Shown: positions 45,001 to 52,750, counted from the first letter of the stretch. The stretch: DNA of 64,000 bases from Sphingopyxis fribergensis (GCF_000803645.1 NZ_CP009122.1:1154501-1218500), one strand, 5' to 3'. Numbers and translations are program-made. The notes: a model not told the origin generated them from the letters alone.

Positions 45001-45812
45001 ATGACGATGACGATGACCATGATTACGATGACCATGATGACGACGATGATGCGTCGGCACCGCCGCCCGTGCAGATCGATACGCTGACCGGAACCGCCGG
45101 GAACGATACGCTGAAGGGCGGATCGGGTGAAGACGTCATCGGCGGCCTCGGCGGCGACGATGCGCTGACCGGCGGATCGGGCGACGATACGCTGGCCGGT
45201 GGCGAGGGCGACGATGCCCTCGGCGGCGGGTCGGGCGACGATCTGCTGGCCGGCGGCGACGGCGACGACGTCCTCGGCGGCGGATCTGGCGACGACCGGC
45301 TCGACGGCGGCGACGGCGATGACGTCATGACCGGCGGCAGCGGTGACGATGTCTTCGTCTTCGGCGAAGGCGACGACCGCGTCACCGACTTCCAGCTTGG
45401 TGAAGACAGCATCGACCTCAGCGGGCTTGGCGTCACGGCACAAAGCTTTGCCTCGCGCGTCGTGATCAGCCAGTCGGGGAATGACACGCTTGTCCGCATC
45501 GACGGGAATGAACTGCGTCTCGACGGTGTTTCCGCCGCCAATTTGCAGACTGCCTCCTTTGCCTTCGCTTCGACTGGTTCGAACACGGCGACAAATAACA
45601 CCCCCGCAGCCGAGAGCGAGGCGACGGCGAACGATCCTTCGCCGCAGCCGGTCGATCAGGGCGGAACTGGCACAGCGCCAGATCCTTCGGCGGCGGGCCA
45701 TGATCGCTCGGGCGGCGGGTTCGACTTCGACCGGGCGGATTGGTGGCTGCAGTCGCGGTTCGATACGAATGGCCGCCACGAGACGGGCAATCACAACTGG
45801 GATCTTTGCTAA
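39066..45812 (+). CDS. giant secreted animal-type heme peroxidase with RTX calcium repeats
   Basis: A 2248-residue protein of the peroxidase-cyclooxygenase superfamily fused to hemolysin-type repeats. Residues 1-140 are an acidic leader; about 150-345 is an Ala-rich helical, probably coiled-coil insert; about 365-1060 is the peroxidase, with distal-site FGQFFDHGLDL (H382), ENIALTAVHQVFHSEHNRI (near 655) and the proximal His in YRFGHSML (H785). RTX-type GGxGxDxL repeats follow near 1119-1275, 1440, 1735-1785 and 2010-2105; an Ig-like segment is near 1605-1690 and an Asp/His run near 1980-2000. There is no N-terminal signal; C-terminal RTX plus the downstream ABC/HlyD genes indicate type I secretion. 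ATG 39066 has GGAG upstream. The substrate may be halide or phenolic compounds. Confidence 0.92.
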   Translation: MVQLTKHDLNFILAQIKIAEAHAAGGDLAELVAGYNGNDGFAQAHLLPYGLRTVDGSYNNLLPGRENWGAADQSFPGIFTPEYMNDADGDQYDFNPMPNMETWYTNNNYANAGPGSGSSPGPGSGTVIDADPRIISNLIVDQTLKNPAAIAAALTHAGMSGSALMTALTQIVAARDALEAAVAAAAAAEGTIDGLNADVAAAQLALADAQAADGLAAAQAATDLAAFEAADAEVAPAMGARDVSLAAYVALLADTTDNGEQAVEIAAALEAYGAAEAAYQLAQDNAEAAEATSTASAAAAAAAAAALLAAQAALTDAETALAEAQAVDVVVADANAALDAALAEHGVEMDGNTVYLPNVSPDEGLSSPFNGWMTIFGQFFDHGLDLVAKGGNGTVYVPLSPDDPLYVPGGQNYIPLTRVTVDAGADGILGTADDGPGPKNLTTPWVDQNQTYASSASKQVFMREYIPGPDGKPVASGLLLEGSNGGLATWADIKAQARDVLGIELTDLNVGNIPLIATDPYGNFIPGANGYPQLVEGMGPDGQLGTADDVLREGNPAAPVSAQGVVLTGHAFLDDIAHAAVPVTISVPVLDDAGNPVLGSDGNPQMRPALNPDGDSALGYANADGSPGPQGMRGPSAYDDELLDRHFVAGDGRANENIALTAVHQVFHSEHNRIVEHTKEVTLASMDRAFINEWLLTDLTDAQFATLTNGNPAAIATLSDSLVWDGERLFQVGRFTNEMEYQHLVFEEFGRMMQPDIDIFLFEPSADINPSIAAEFAHVVYRFGHSMLRQDIAVIEMDEDGNPVQNDISLFDGFLNPVMYDSLGSAEEASGAIIRGMSRQTGSEIDEFVTDVLRNQLLGIPLDLATINLARGRDVGMPSLQTARERFFEATGDTLLKPYESWADFALNLKNPASVINFIAAYGTHESVLDTPDNPKTVEELREAATLLVLGGAGAPADRLDFLNAEGAYANDAKLGGLNDIDFWIGGLAEKKMAFGGMLGSTFSFVFQMTMENLQDADRFYYLSRTQGLNLLNELENNSFAELVMRNTDLGDDHSTALPGNLFSAFEMPQLEMDISKQLGADPETDDPFIGNFTSLVERVDADNDGVAEYLRINSNEHFVVGGTENADHIVAGGGDDAIWGKGGNDRIEAGYGVDKVFGGEGDDIITNAGTDIGEADFLHGNEGNDVIHGGSGLSLLFGNQGSDFIITGPDGKEAFAGTGNDFVLGGTGMDFLLGNEGDDWLEGGQRFDTLAGENSELFFNSSIIGHDVLNGGSGDTDYDAESGDDIMFQNNDGIQRSNGQAGFDWGIHKGDVTAANSDLGIPIFETQEAFILRDRFDLVEGLSGWNLDDTLTGRSRSTNARGELQNTAAIPGPDSPLDSYSNDLLAKNVDLIDGLDVLVAHLGAGIPVTKVVDGQTIPVLDENGVQERIIFSTSQAGDILLGGGGNDIIKGLAGNDIIDGDRWLNVRILVTPRPTDTWEAFSVDSMTEIAPRMVAGEINPGQLSIVREIIDGDAANTNTDIAVYTDVVENYTFTRNADGSITVDHTGFDDDGGDDDLPEEVQNRPLSDGTDRLFNIEVLRFSDGNGGTVEIAIDDLPFANTPATGAPVISDLTPTEGQALTVDVSGIADAEGLGALSYRWQVSSDGGTTWNNILANATGSSFTPTDGILGIGGQVGGLIRVAVSFTDGDGNAETLFSAPTGVVGDNWDAIPFLANTFNGTEGDDIADGTNGLFGAGANDTLNGNGGNDILNGAGGTDTINGGAGNDSVNGGAGNDTILWNAGGGRDMIDGAAGTDTVRVTGDATAETFGIYTRAAAVTAGFTGLAAATEIVLTRNGLVIAELDNIEEIVINTLNVTANDGGGLNQGGNSGDLIQVFGNFAATSLNYSTITIEGSAANDTVDISALQSAHRVVFRSGGGDDVIIGQMRAQDRFELAEGKTIADYTATDNDDGSTTLASEGHSVTFFGTTANAQNAGTSNDDDDDHDYDDHDDDDDASAPPPVQIDTLTGTAGNDTLKGGSGEDVIGGLGGDDALTGGSGDDTLAGGEGDDALGGGSGDDLLAGGDGDDVLGGGSGDDRLDGGDGDDVMTGGSGDDVFVFGEGDDRVTDFQLGEDSIDLSGLGVTAQSFASRVVISQSGNDTLVRIDGNELRLDGVSAANLQTASFAFASTGSNTATNNTPAAESEATANDPSPQPVDQGGTGTAPDPSAAGHDRSGGGFDFDRADWWLQSRFDTNGRHETGNHNWDLC
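45111..45360 (+). repeat. tandem RTX nonapeptide-coding repeats
   Basis: About nine consecutive GGxGDDxLx units alternate GGSGDD and GGEGDD/GGDGDD forms, so the DNA is a near-regular 27/54-bp tandem repeat. Each pair of units forms a calcium-binding turn of a parallel beta roll that folds outside the cell after secretion. Confidence 0.9.
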
Positions 45813-45831
45813 GCTCCCGCGCCCCCGGGAG

Positions 45832-45859
45832 GTCCGGACCGGCGATCGCCGGTCCGGAC
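45832..45859. repeat. 28-bp perfect palindrome between peroxidase and T1SS genes
   Basis: The 28 bp are exactly self-complementary, centred on GGCGATCGCC, and lie 19 bp after the peroxidase stop and 27 bp before the ABC transporter start. As RNA it forms a very stable hairpin without a T-run. It may reduce read-through from the giant gene into the secretion genes or protect the upstream mRNA. Confidence 0.8.
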
Positions 45860-45886
45860 TCGACCGAACAGGAAAGAAACAGGGTC

Positions 45887-47641
45887 ATGCGAACCGATTC
45901 CGCCGTTCCGCCGCAAATCAGACAGGCTTTTGCCGCCTGCCGTCAGCATTTCGTGGCCGCCGCCGCGTTCAGCGCGCTCGTCAACATCCTCTATCTCGCT
46001 CCGACGATCTACATGATGCAGGTGTATGATCGGGTCGTTCCAACGGGCGGCGTGCTGACCTTGTTTTGGATCACCGTGATAGTCGCGGTCGCCATTGCCT
46101 GCCTCAGCGCGCTCGACATGGTACGCAGCCGGCTGATGCTGCGCGCTTCGCTGCGGCTCAACCGCCAGCTTGCGGCGCCGATCCTTGACCGCCTCCTAGC
46201 CCGCGCAAAGGGCAATGCCGATCCCGCGTCGGCGCAGGCGATGCGCGATTTCGACGCGTTCCGAAGCGTGGTCGCCAGCCCGTCGGCGATCGCCTTGTTC
46301 GATTTGCCATGGACACCGCTCTATTTCGTCGTCGCTTTCATCATTCATCCCGTCCTCGGGTTGTTGATCTTCGGCGCCGGCGCCGTGCTTCTTGTCCTCG
46401 CGCTTCTCAACGAGCGGGCGACCAAAAGGTCGGCCGCGACGGGGCATCAGGCGATGGCGGCCGCTTATGCAAAGCAGGAGTCGATGTTCGAAAAGGCCGA
46501 GATCGTCCGCGCGCTCGGGATGCGCCGCGCGCTGGTCGCGCGGCAGATCGCCGATCGCCGGACAGGGCTGGAAGCCAGCGCAAACACGCAATTGACCGCC
46601 GCGCGTTATACGGGCCTGGTCAAATTCGCGCGCATGTTCCTGCAATCGCTGGCGCTCGGCGTCGGTGCCTGGCTTGCCATCAACGCCGAAATCTCTGTCG
46701 GTGCGATCATTGCCGCGTCGGTGCTGCTGGCGCGCGCGCTCCAGCCGATCGAACAGATGGTCCAGGCCTGGCCGACGATCGGGCAGGCGCGCGCAGCCAA
46801 GGCATCGATAGAGGCGCTGTTCCGTTCGACCGACAATCTCGTCAGCGATCGCGTCGTACTGCCGGAGCCCGAGGGTTATGTCGAACTTTCCAATATCTCG
46901 CTGCGTTCGCCCGATAACAGCGCATTGATCCTGCGCGGTGTATCGACCTGGCTGATCCCCGGCGAAGTGCTCGGCGTGATCGGTCCCTCGGGCGCCGGCA
47001 AGACCACGCTGGCGCGCATCGCGGCGGGGGCGATCCCGCCCGACGGCGGCGAAGTTCGCATCGACGAAGCGCAATATGGCGACTGGGATGCCGAGCGCCT
47101 CGCATTGCACATCGGCTATCTACCACAGGAACCGACATTGTTGCCGGGCACGATCGGCGAAAATATCTCGCGCTTTGCGGCGGCACGCGGCGAGCATGCG
47201 GCTGACATCGACGATAAGGTCACGCGCGCCGCGATCGCCGCCGGCATCCACGACCTGATCCTGCATTTGCCGGGTGGTTATAACGCTGAGATCGGCGACG
47301 GGGGATTGCGCCTGTCGGGCGGGCAGGCGCAGCGCATTGCGCTGGCCCGCGCGCTCTATGGCGATCCCAAGGTTCTCATTCTCGATGAGCCCAACGCTGC
47401 GCTCGACAGCCAGGGTGAGGAGGCGCTGAACGACGCCATCGTTGCCGCGAAGTTGCGTCAGGCCGCGATCATGATCGTCACCCATCGCCAGTCGGCGCTG
47501 CGCGACGCGGACCGCCTTGCGGTGCTGAAAAATGGCGTGATCGAATATCAGGGGCCGCGCGCCGAGGTGTTGGAATTGCTGCGCGAAAGCGCGGCGGCCG
47601 CGGCGAATGTCATCAAGATGACGAGGAACAAGAAACCATGA
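45887..47641 (+). CDS. type I secretion ABC transporter (PrtD family)
   Basis: Inner-membrane ATPase that exports the RTX peroxidase. The 584-residue protein has a six-TM exporter domain (residues 15-310) and an ATPase domain with Walker A GPSGAGKTT, signature LSGGQAQRIALARAL and Walker B VLILDEPNAALD followed by the H-loop VTHRQ. It lacks the C39-like N-terminal domain of HlyB and so belongs with PrtD/AprD/LapB-like exporters of RTX substrates without a leader. Start ATG 45887 has GGAAAG upstream. It overlaps the next gene by 4 bp. Confidence 0.95.
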   Translation: MRTDSAVPPQIRQAFAACRQHFVAAAAFSALVNILYLAPTIYMMQVYDRVVPTGGVLTLFWITVIVAVAIACLSALDMVRSRLMLRASLRLNRQLAAPILDRLLARAKGNADPASAQAMRDFDAFRSVVASPSAIALFDLPWTPLYFVVAFIIHPVLGLLIFGAGAVLLVLALLNERATKRSAATGHQAMAAAYAKQESMFEKAEIVRALGMRRALVARQIADRRTGLEASANTQLTAARYTGLVKFARMFLQSLALGVGAWLAINAEISVGAIIAASVLLARALQPIEQMVQAWPTIGQARAAKASIEALFRSTDNLVSDRVVLPEPEGYVELSNISLRSPDNSALILRGVSTWLIPGEVLGVIGPSGAGKTTLARIAAGAIPPDGGEVRIDEAQYGDWDAERLALHIGYLPQEPTLLPGTIGENISRFAAARGEHAADIDDKVTRAAIAAGIHDLILHLPGGYNAEIGDGGLRLSGGQAQRIALARALYGDPKVLILDEPNAALDSQGEEALNDAIVAAKLRQAAIMIVTHRQSALRDADRLAVLKNGVIEYQGPRAEVLELLRESAAAAANVIKMTRNKKP

Positions 47642-48996
47642 ATGCGATGAGCTTTGGCGACGACCTGCACGGTGAACCGCTTGCCGTCGATACCATCGAT
47701 TCCCCCAAGCGCGAGCTTCGCACGGGAATATGGGTCGCCGCGGCATTTTTCGTCGGCTTCCTTGGTTGGGCTGCATTCACGCCGCTCGACGCGGGGGCGA
47801 TGGCGCAGGGATCGGTTTCTGTCTCGGGCAATCGGCAAGCCGTGCAGCACAAGGACGGCGGCATCGTTACCGCACTAATGGTGACCGAGGGGAGCGAGGT
47901 TCGCCGCGGCGACATATTGCTCAAAATTTCGGCCTCCGATATCGTTGCCGCCGAGCGCGGCCTGACCGGCGAGGTCGTGGCCTTGCTGGCGCAGCGCGCG
48001 CGACTGACCGCCGAGCGCGACGGTGCGCGGCACATCGTCCGGCCAGTCGAATTCTCTTCTTATCTCGCGGGCGACCGGGCGCTTGCCGATGAGGCAATGC
48101 GCGGCCAGCGCCTGCTTTTCGACGCGCGGAAACGCTCGGGTGTCACCGAACGGGGCATGCTGGGCCAACGGATCGCGCAGCATAATCAGCAGATCGGCGG
48201 ATATGGCGCCCAGATGGAATCGAACCGGATTCAGCAGCGGCTGATCAATGAGGAACTGACCGGCCTCCGCACATTATCCGAGCGCGGGTTCGTTTCCACC
48301 AACCGGCTGCGCGCCGTGGAGCGGAGTTCCGCGCAGCTTGACGGCGATTTCGGTGCGCTGCGGTCCGACGTTGCGCGGCTCGAAGAGGCGATCGGTGAAT
48401 CGCGCTTGCAGATGGTGTCGCTCGACCGCCAGGTGATCGAAGAGGTCGCGACGCAGCTCCGCGAGGTCCAGGTCCGGCTCGACGAACTGCAGCCGCGCCT
48501 GTTCGCCACCCGCGAAAGGCTGACCCAGTCGGTTGTCCGCGCCCCGTCCAACGGACGCGTCGTCGGACTGAAGGTCTTCACCGTCGGCGGTGTCGTCGCG
48601 CCGGGCGAAATGCTGATGGAAATCGTTCCGCAGGACAAGGCGCTGGTGGTGCTCGCGAAAGCCTCGCCGAACGACGCCGACGACCTGACGTCGGGCATGC
48701 AAACGCAAGTGCGCTTTTCGGGCATCCAGGAACGCAGCCTGCCGATCCTGAAGGGCAAGATCAGCAAGGTGTCGGCGGACAGTTTCGAAGATAATCGCAC
48801 GGGAATGGAATATTTCGAGATCGAGGTCGTCGTTCCGCCCAAGGAGATGAAAAAGATCGCGGCCTTGCGCGGCGAAAACAGCTTGCGCGCGGGCATGCCC
48901 GCCGAGGTGATGGTGCCGCTGCGCGAGCGGACCGCGCTCGGCTATCTGATCGAACCGCTCACGCAGACATTGTGGAGGGCCGGCCGAGAGCATTAG
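47638..48996 (+). CDS. type I secretion membrane fusion protein (HlyD/PrtE family)
   Basis: Periplasmic adaptor linking the ABC exporter to an outer-membrane TolC channel. The 452-residue protein has one N-terminal TM helix (TGIWVAAAFFVGFLGWAAFT), the family motif SGNRQAVQHKDGGIV, a long coiled-coil hairpin (about residues 100-300), lipoyl/beta-barrel segments (VVRAPSNGRVVGLKVFTVGGVV) and a C-terminal TM-free tail. No TolC-type gene is in the window, so a genomic TolC elsewhere is required. Confidence 0.95.
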   Translation: MNAMSFGDDLHGEPLAVDTIDSPKRELRTGIWVAAAFFVGFLGWAAFTPLDAGAMAQGSVSVSGNRQAVQHKDGGIVTALMVTEGSEVRRGDILLKISASDIVAAERGLTGEVVALLAQRARLTAERDGARHIVRPVEFSSYLAGDRALADEAMRGQRLLFDARKRSGVTERGMLGQRIAQHNQQIGGYGAQMESNRIQQRLINEELTGLRTLSERGFVSTNRLRAVERSSAQLDGDFGALRSDVARLEEAIGESRLQMVSLDRQVIEEVATQLREVQVRLDELQPRLFATRERLTQSVVRAPSNGRVVGLKVFTVGGVVAPGEMLMEIVPQDKALVVLAKASPNDADDLTSGMQTQVRFSGIQERSLPILKGKISKVSADSFEDNRTGMEYFEIEVVVPPKEMKKIAALRGENSLRAGMPAEVMVPLRERTALGYLIEPLTQTLWRAGREH

Positions 48997-49631
48997 TTGT
49001 GAGCTTCGGCCCGCAGAAGTTATCGGGTCGCTGCGACCAGCCGAAAGGCCTCCGCTTGCATCCTATCCCGCCAAATAGTCGATGGGCCGCGATCCGCTCT
49101 GAGCCTCCCGCTGGTCTCGGTTGCGCCCGGGGCACCGAACGCCGCGATTGGCCGCAACATCAACGGATGTGCGGATCGGCGGGCCTGATCTTGGGTCGCT
49201 CCGATCCCGACGGGCTGGTGCTCGGTCGGGAGCGACGCTAAAATTCAAGCGCTGGAACCGAGACGCGGGTCGGTGAGTATTCTCGCCGAGCTTCAACACA
49301 CAAAGGATTGAACGCTTTCCACCGGGCCGCGCTCTCGCGCGGTCCGGACTAATTCGGCACGCCTCAAGGCGCCTATTTCGTGCCCGTTGTCCATGCTCGG
49401 CTAACCGCAACCGGCCACCCGCGACTCCACGCTGGATGGAAAATCTGAAAAACCCGGATTGGTTGCCCTTCCTCGAAACACAGAATTTTTCGTAGTCGAT
49501 CCGCCGATCGCCGGGCCCATCAGGCCGCGACTTCAGCTCGCCGCGTCCGTTGCACGGCCGGGCAACATCGCATTTGGCGTGCGGTCGGGCGATGCGGCAG
49601 GGCGGGAATATTTGTTCGACAGGAGCGTTTC
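48997..49631. other. 635-bp intergenic region after the T1SS operon
   Basis: No convincing gene. Two imperfect hairpins stand out: GTCGCT...CCCGAC (49195-49211) with GTCGGGAGCGAC (49225-49236), carrying a three-base bulge, and CCGGGCCGCGC with GCGCGGTCCGG at about 49323-49347. Either could end the T1SS transcript; neither has a long T-run. A ribosome site AGGAGCG for the next gene is at 49620-49626. Confidence 0.4.
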
Positions 49632-50180
49632 ATGCCCAGATTCTTCGGCTCGATCTCCGCACTTTGCCTTGCAGGTGCGATGTCGCTCGCCGCCCCTTTG
49701 GCGCAGGCCCAGGAAGCGGCGCCGGCCGCCTCGCTTGCCACCGGGGCCAAGGTGTATGACCAGAATGGCGAGGAAGTTGGCCAGATCGCTAAAGTGTCGG
49801 GCGACAGGGTTGCGGTGTCGATCGACGGCAATGGGCTGGTGGTTCCCAAAAACGCCTTTGTAAAAGGCGCCAAGGGACCGGCGTTGAAAGCGCCCAAGGC
49901 GAAGATCCTTGCGGTCCTGAGGCAAGCCGAGGCTGATGCGGAAGCGGTCGATGGCGCATTGAAGCCCGGGGCCGAGGTCCGCAGCGCCGATGGTGCCGCG
50001 GTGCTTGGCAAGGTCACGGCGATGGCGCCCCAGGGCGCGGTGCTGGCGACGCGCGAAGGCAATATCACCATGCCGCGCGCTGCATTTTTCCTGTCGGCCA
50101 AGGGATTGGCGGTGAAGGTCGATGAAGCACAGTTTCTTGCCGGCGTCAGGGCGGCGCGGGCGCAAAAGAAGGGCGGTTGA
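49632..50180 (+). CDS. exported protein of unknown function, PRC-barrel-like
   Basis: A 182-residue protein with a signal peptide (ISALCLAGAMSLAAPLAQAQ, cleavage near residue 27). The mature part repeats a short beta-rich motif: GAKVYDQNGEEVGQIAKVSGDRVAVSI..., and later GAEVRSADGAAVLGKVTAM...GAVLATREGNITMP. These two similar halves suggest a duplicated PRC-barrel or similar fold. Function unknown; such proteins are common in sphingomonads as periplasmic proteins. It has its own good ribosome site and stands alone, converging with the porin genes. Confidence 0.8.
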   Translation: MPRFFGSISALCLAGAMSLAAPLAQAQEAAPAASLATGAKVYDQNGEEVGQIAKVSGDRVAVSIDGNGLVVPKNAFVKGAKGPALKAPKAKILAVLRQAEADAEAVDGALKPGAEVRSADGAAVLGKVTAMAPQGAVLATREGNITMPRAAFFLSAKGLAVKVDEAQFLAGVRAARAQKKGG

Positions 50181-50206
50181 CCGTAGGCGGCGATTTCGAG
50201 CCGACT

Positions 50207-51400
50207 TCAAAATCCGAAAAGGCTGAAACTCGCCTCGGCGCGCAGTCCGATGACCAGCGCGTCGGCAATGGTGCGGTCGGCCGACGGGCGGTGGACATAA
50301 TGGATGTTCGGTTGGACGGCGAGCCACGATGCGACCTGTGCGCGGTAGGTCGCCTCCACCGCAACCTCGGACGACGACGCGCCCGTCGCCGCGCGCCAGG
50401 AGTCCGACGTGAAGGCCGCGGCGAATGCGATGCCGAACTCGTCCTCTTCGCGCCCGGGAACCCAGCCGCTGAATTTGAGGCCGCCGCTCGCAAAACGGTC
50501 GAACATATTATACCGCCCGCTGGCGGTGCCGAGCCGGGCGAATGCGTCGACCTTGCGGCCCGATCGTTCGATGAGCGGGACCTCGGCGCGAACATAGGTC
50601 CCGGCATTGCCGTCACCCGGCGCGGTCCCGTCGTTGCGCTCGAAGTAGGCGGTATAGCGCCAGTGACCGAGCAGCAGCTTGCCGCCGCCAAGCGGTGCCT
50701 CGACCTCGCCGACGAGCAATGCGCCGTCGCCATGACCGAGCTTGACCGCCGTCCGCCCGGGATACGCCGGATTGCCGGGAACCCCGTCTAGAACCGCGGC
50801 GCGAACCGTCCAGCCCTCGGCGGGAGATACCGCGAGCCGCGTAGCGAGCGAGGTCGATGGAAAGATCGAGGGCCCGTTCTGCCCGCTCTGCGCGAAATCG
50901 GTGCCGATGCCGTGCGGGCTGCTGACGAACAGGCCCGCTGCGTCGAGCGCGTCGAATTCGGAATTGAGGTCGTACAGCCCGACGCGCAGCGAGGCATGCT
51001 CGCCGAGCTTCTGGTCGACCCATGCCTCATAAAGCCGCAGCGCCGAGGTGCCGCTTTCGATATTGCTGACCGCCTGCGTATCGCCGACGAGGCCGCTGAT
51101 CGAACGACCATTGTTATAGAGGCCATAGACATGGACTTGCGCCCCGTGCCAGCCGACGAGCGCCTCCATATCGGCCTCGAACACGAGGTCGAAATTGTCG
51201 AGATAGCGTGTCCCGCGCTTCACGCCGCCCGACGCATTCCCGATCAATTCGGCCGTGTAGGTGGCTTGCAACAACACGGGACCATGCGTTTCGTCGGTCT
51301 CGCCCGGCGCGTGGGTATGGGCGTGCGGCAAATGGCCGTGCGGCGGCGGCAAGCTGAGCTCTTCGCCGGCTGCCGCGAGTATCAGGGCAGAAAGAAACAT
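50207..51400 (-). CDS. carbohydrate-selective porin, OprB family
   Basis: Outer-membrane channel of 397 residues. It begins MFLSALILAAAGEELS (short signal peptide), has a His/Pro-rich stretch HGHLPHAHTHAPGETDETHG, then barrel segments ending with Phe (ASFSLFGF) as expected. OprB-type elements are LRLYEAWVDQKL...RVGLYDLNSEFD and the later YRAQVASWLAVQPNIHYVHRP. The ATG overlaps the stop of the upstream porin gene (TGATG), so both are one operon. The His-rich N-terminus could bind metal. Confidence 0.85.
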   Translation of the reverse strand: MFLSALILAAAGEELSLPPPHGHLPHAHTHAPGETDETHGPVLLQATYTAELIGNASGGVKRGTRYLDNFDLVFEADMEALVGWHGAQVHVYGLYNNGRSISGLVGDTQAVSNIESGTSALRLYEAWVDQKLGEHASLRVGLYDLNSEFDALDAAGLFVSSPHGIGTDFAQSGQNGPSIFPSTSLATRLAVSPAEGWTVRAAVLDGVPGNPAYPGRTAVKLGHGDGALLVGEVEAPLGGGKLLLGHWRYTAYFERNDGTAPGDGNAGTYVRAEVPLIERSGRKVDAFARLGTASGRYNMFDRFASGGLKFSGWVPGREEDEFGIAFAAAFTSDSWRAATGASSSEVAVEATYRAQVASWLAVQPNIHYVHRPSADRTIADALVIGLRAEASFSLFGF

Positions 51401-52713
51401 CAAAAACTCACCATGAAAGCAAGGCGGACGCGGTCGAGCCAATCCGAGGACTGCAGCGATCCGGCATAGAGGGGGTCGAGCGGGCGATAGTGGTACCAGA
51501 GCAGGTCGAGCTGCAGGTGCGACGCCGGGACATAGGAAAGGCCGAGGCCGTGGAGGCGGTAGTTGGTCGACAGGTCGATATTGTCGTGGCTGAACGCCGC
51601 GAGCACCGAATCCACTTCGACCTCGGAGAAATTATAGGCGATGCGGAAGTCGCCGGGTTTGACCGTGCGGCCCGCCGCGAATTCGAGGTTGAATGCGGCG
51701 TCGCCAGAGACAGCCGCGCCAAGGTTACGGACATAGTCGGCGGTAAAGGCGATCGGCCAGCGGTCCGATGGCCCCGCCCAACCAAGCGTGCCGATCGCTT
51801 CGATCAGATAAAAGTCGGACAGGTAGCGGCCGGCCGACAGGAGGTTGCCGCGCAAATCCCCCGTATCGGCGCCGGCGACCGAGCCGAGGCGATAGTGATA
51901 ATAGCTGCCGGTCAGCCCCGCCTTGAAATCGGAGCCAAGCGGCGCGGACAGCGCAAGTTGGCCGCCGAGCATGTCGCTGTCGCGCGCCACCGCGGCTTCG
52001 CCGATGACGAAATAGATACCGCGCGCGTCGAGCTTCGCGCCGCCGCCCAGCCCGGCGCTATACGCCGCGGCGACCCCTTGCGGCGACACGTCGCCGTCCC
52101 ACAACATGTCGGTGCGCTGGAATATTTGCGGGAACTTTCCGGCCAAAGCGGTGAGGCCGCCGCTGTGATAGCGGATCCACGCCTGATCGAGCGAAACCGC
52201 AAAATCGTCGACGAAATTGCCGAGCGTAACGTCGGTCGAATTGGGATCGTCGGGGTCGCCGGTCGCGATTTGGGTGCCGACCGAGAATGTGTCGCTAACC
52301 GCATATGTTGCGCGTAGGCGCGCGCGCACCGCCATGCGCGAGCGGTCGCGGCCATCGACGAAATTCCATTCCTGCCGCAGGCGCAGGTCGCCGCTGACGT
52401 CGAGGCCGGGGAGGCGGAAGGCGACCTCGGCAGCGGGCATGGCGGTGGGGAGTTTCTGCAAGGCGGGCGGAGCGGTCCCGGCAATCGGGGCCGACAGCGT
52501 TGACGTGGCGGGCGTGGGGGTGGGCGTCGGGGCGGGCGCAGTCACCTGCTGGAGAAGCTCCGTCTGATTCGTGACGAGCGCCTCGAGCTGGTCGATCCGC
52601 TGTTGCTGTGCGGCGAGCTGGCGTTCGAGCACGTCGATACGGCCGTCCTGCGCATAGGCCGGCGCAGCGAGGCTGAGCGCCGTCGCGGCGAGAAGAGTGC
52701 GACCAATCCGCAT
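51400..52713 (-). CDS. putative porin with coiled-coil N-terminus
   Basis: A 437-residue outer-membrane protein with signal peptide RTLLAATALSLAAPAYAQ, then an N-terminal trimer-type coiled coil (IDVLERQLAAQQQRIDQLEAL) as in Oma87/porin families with a periplasmic stalk, a Pro/Thr linker, and a beta barrel ending LAFMVSF. Segments such as LRLRQEWNFVDGRDRSRMAVRARL fit the putative-porin group of alphaproteobacteria. GGAGGGGA is just upstream of the ATG. It is the first gene of the two-porin operon. Confidence 0.85.
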   Translation of the reverse strand: MRIGRTLLAATALSLAAPAYAQDGRIDVLERQLAAQQQRIDQLEALVTNQTELLQQVTAPAPTPTPTPATSTLSAPIAGTAPPALQKLPTAMPAAEVAFRLPGLDVSGDLRLRQEWNFVDGRDRSRMAVRARLRATYAVSDTFSVGTQIATGDPDDPNSTDVTLGNFVDDFAVSLDQAWIRYHSGGLTALAGKFPQIFQRTDMLWDGDVSPQGVAAAYSAGLGGGAKLDARGIYFVIGEAAVARDSDMLGGQLALSAPLGSDFKAGLTGSYYHYRLGSVAGADTGDLRGNLLSAGRYLSDFYLIEAIGTLGWAGPSDRWPIAFTADYVRNLGAAVSGDAAFNLEFAAGRTVKPGDFRIAYNFSEVEVDSVLAAFSHDNIDLSTNYRLHGLGLSYVPASHLQLDLLWYHYRPLDPLYAGSLQSSDWLDRVRLAFMVSF

Positions 52714-52750
52714 TATATTGGTCCCCTCCGGGTCGCTATTCTATCGGCCA

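Noticed and set aside
45111..45360. Regular tandem repeat as a CRISPR array
   Set aside because: It codes in frame for RTX nonapeptides; there are no unique spacers.
39708..45794. An open frame of 2028 codons on the minus strand, fully inside the peroxidase gene
   Set aside because: It is antisense to a protein with clear domains, has no ribosome site or recognisable domain, and follows from strong GC codon bias and the Gly/Asp-rich RTX repeats.
52711..52735. GGTCCCC before the two-porin operon as a fourth MocR site
   Set aside because: It is the complement of the ribosome binding site GGAGGGGACC, and the second half-site and TGGATGTTTT are missing.
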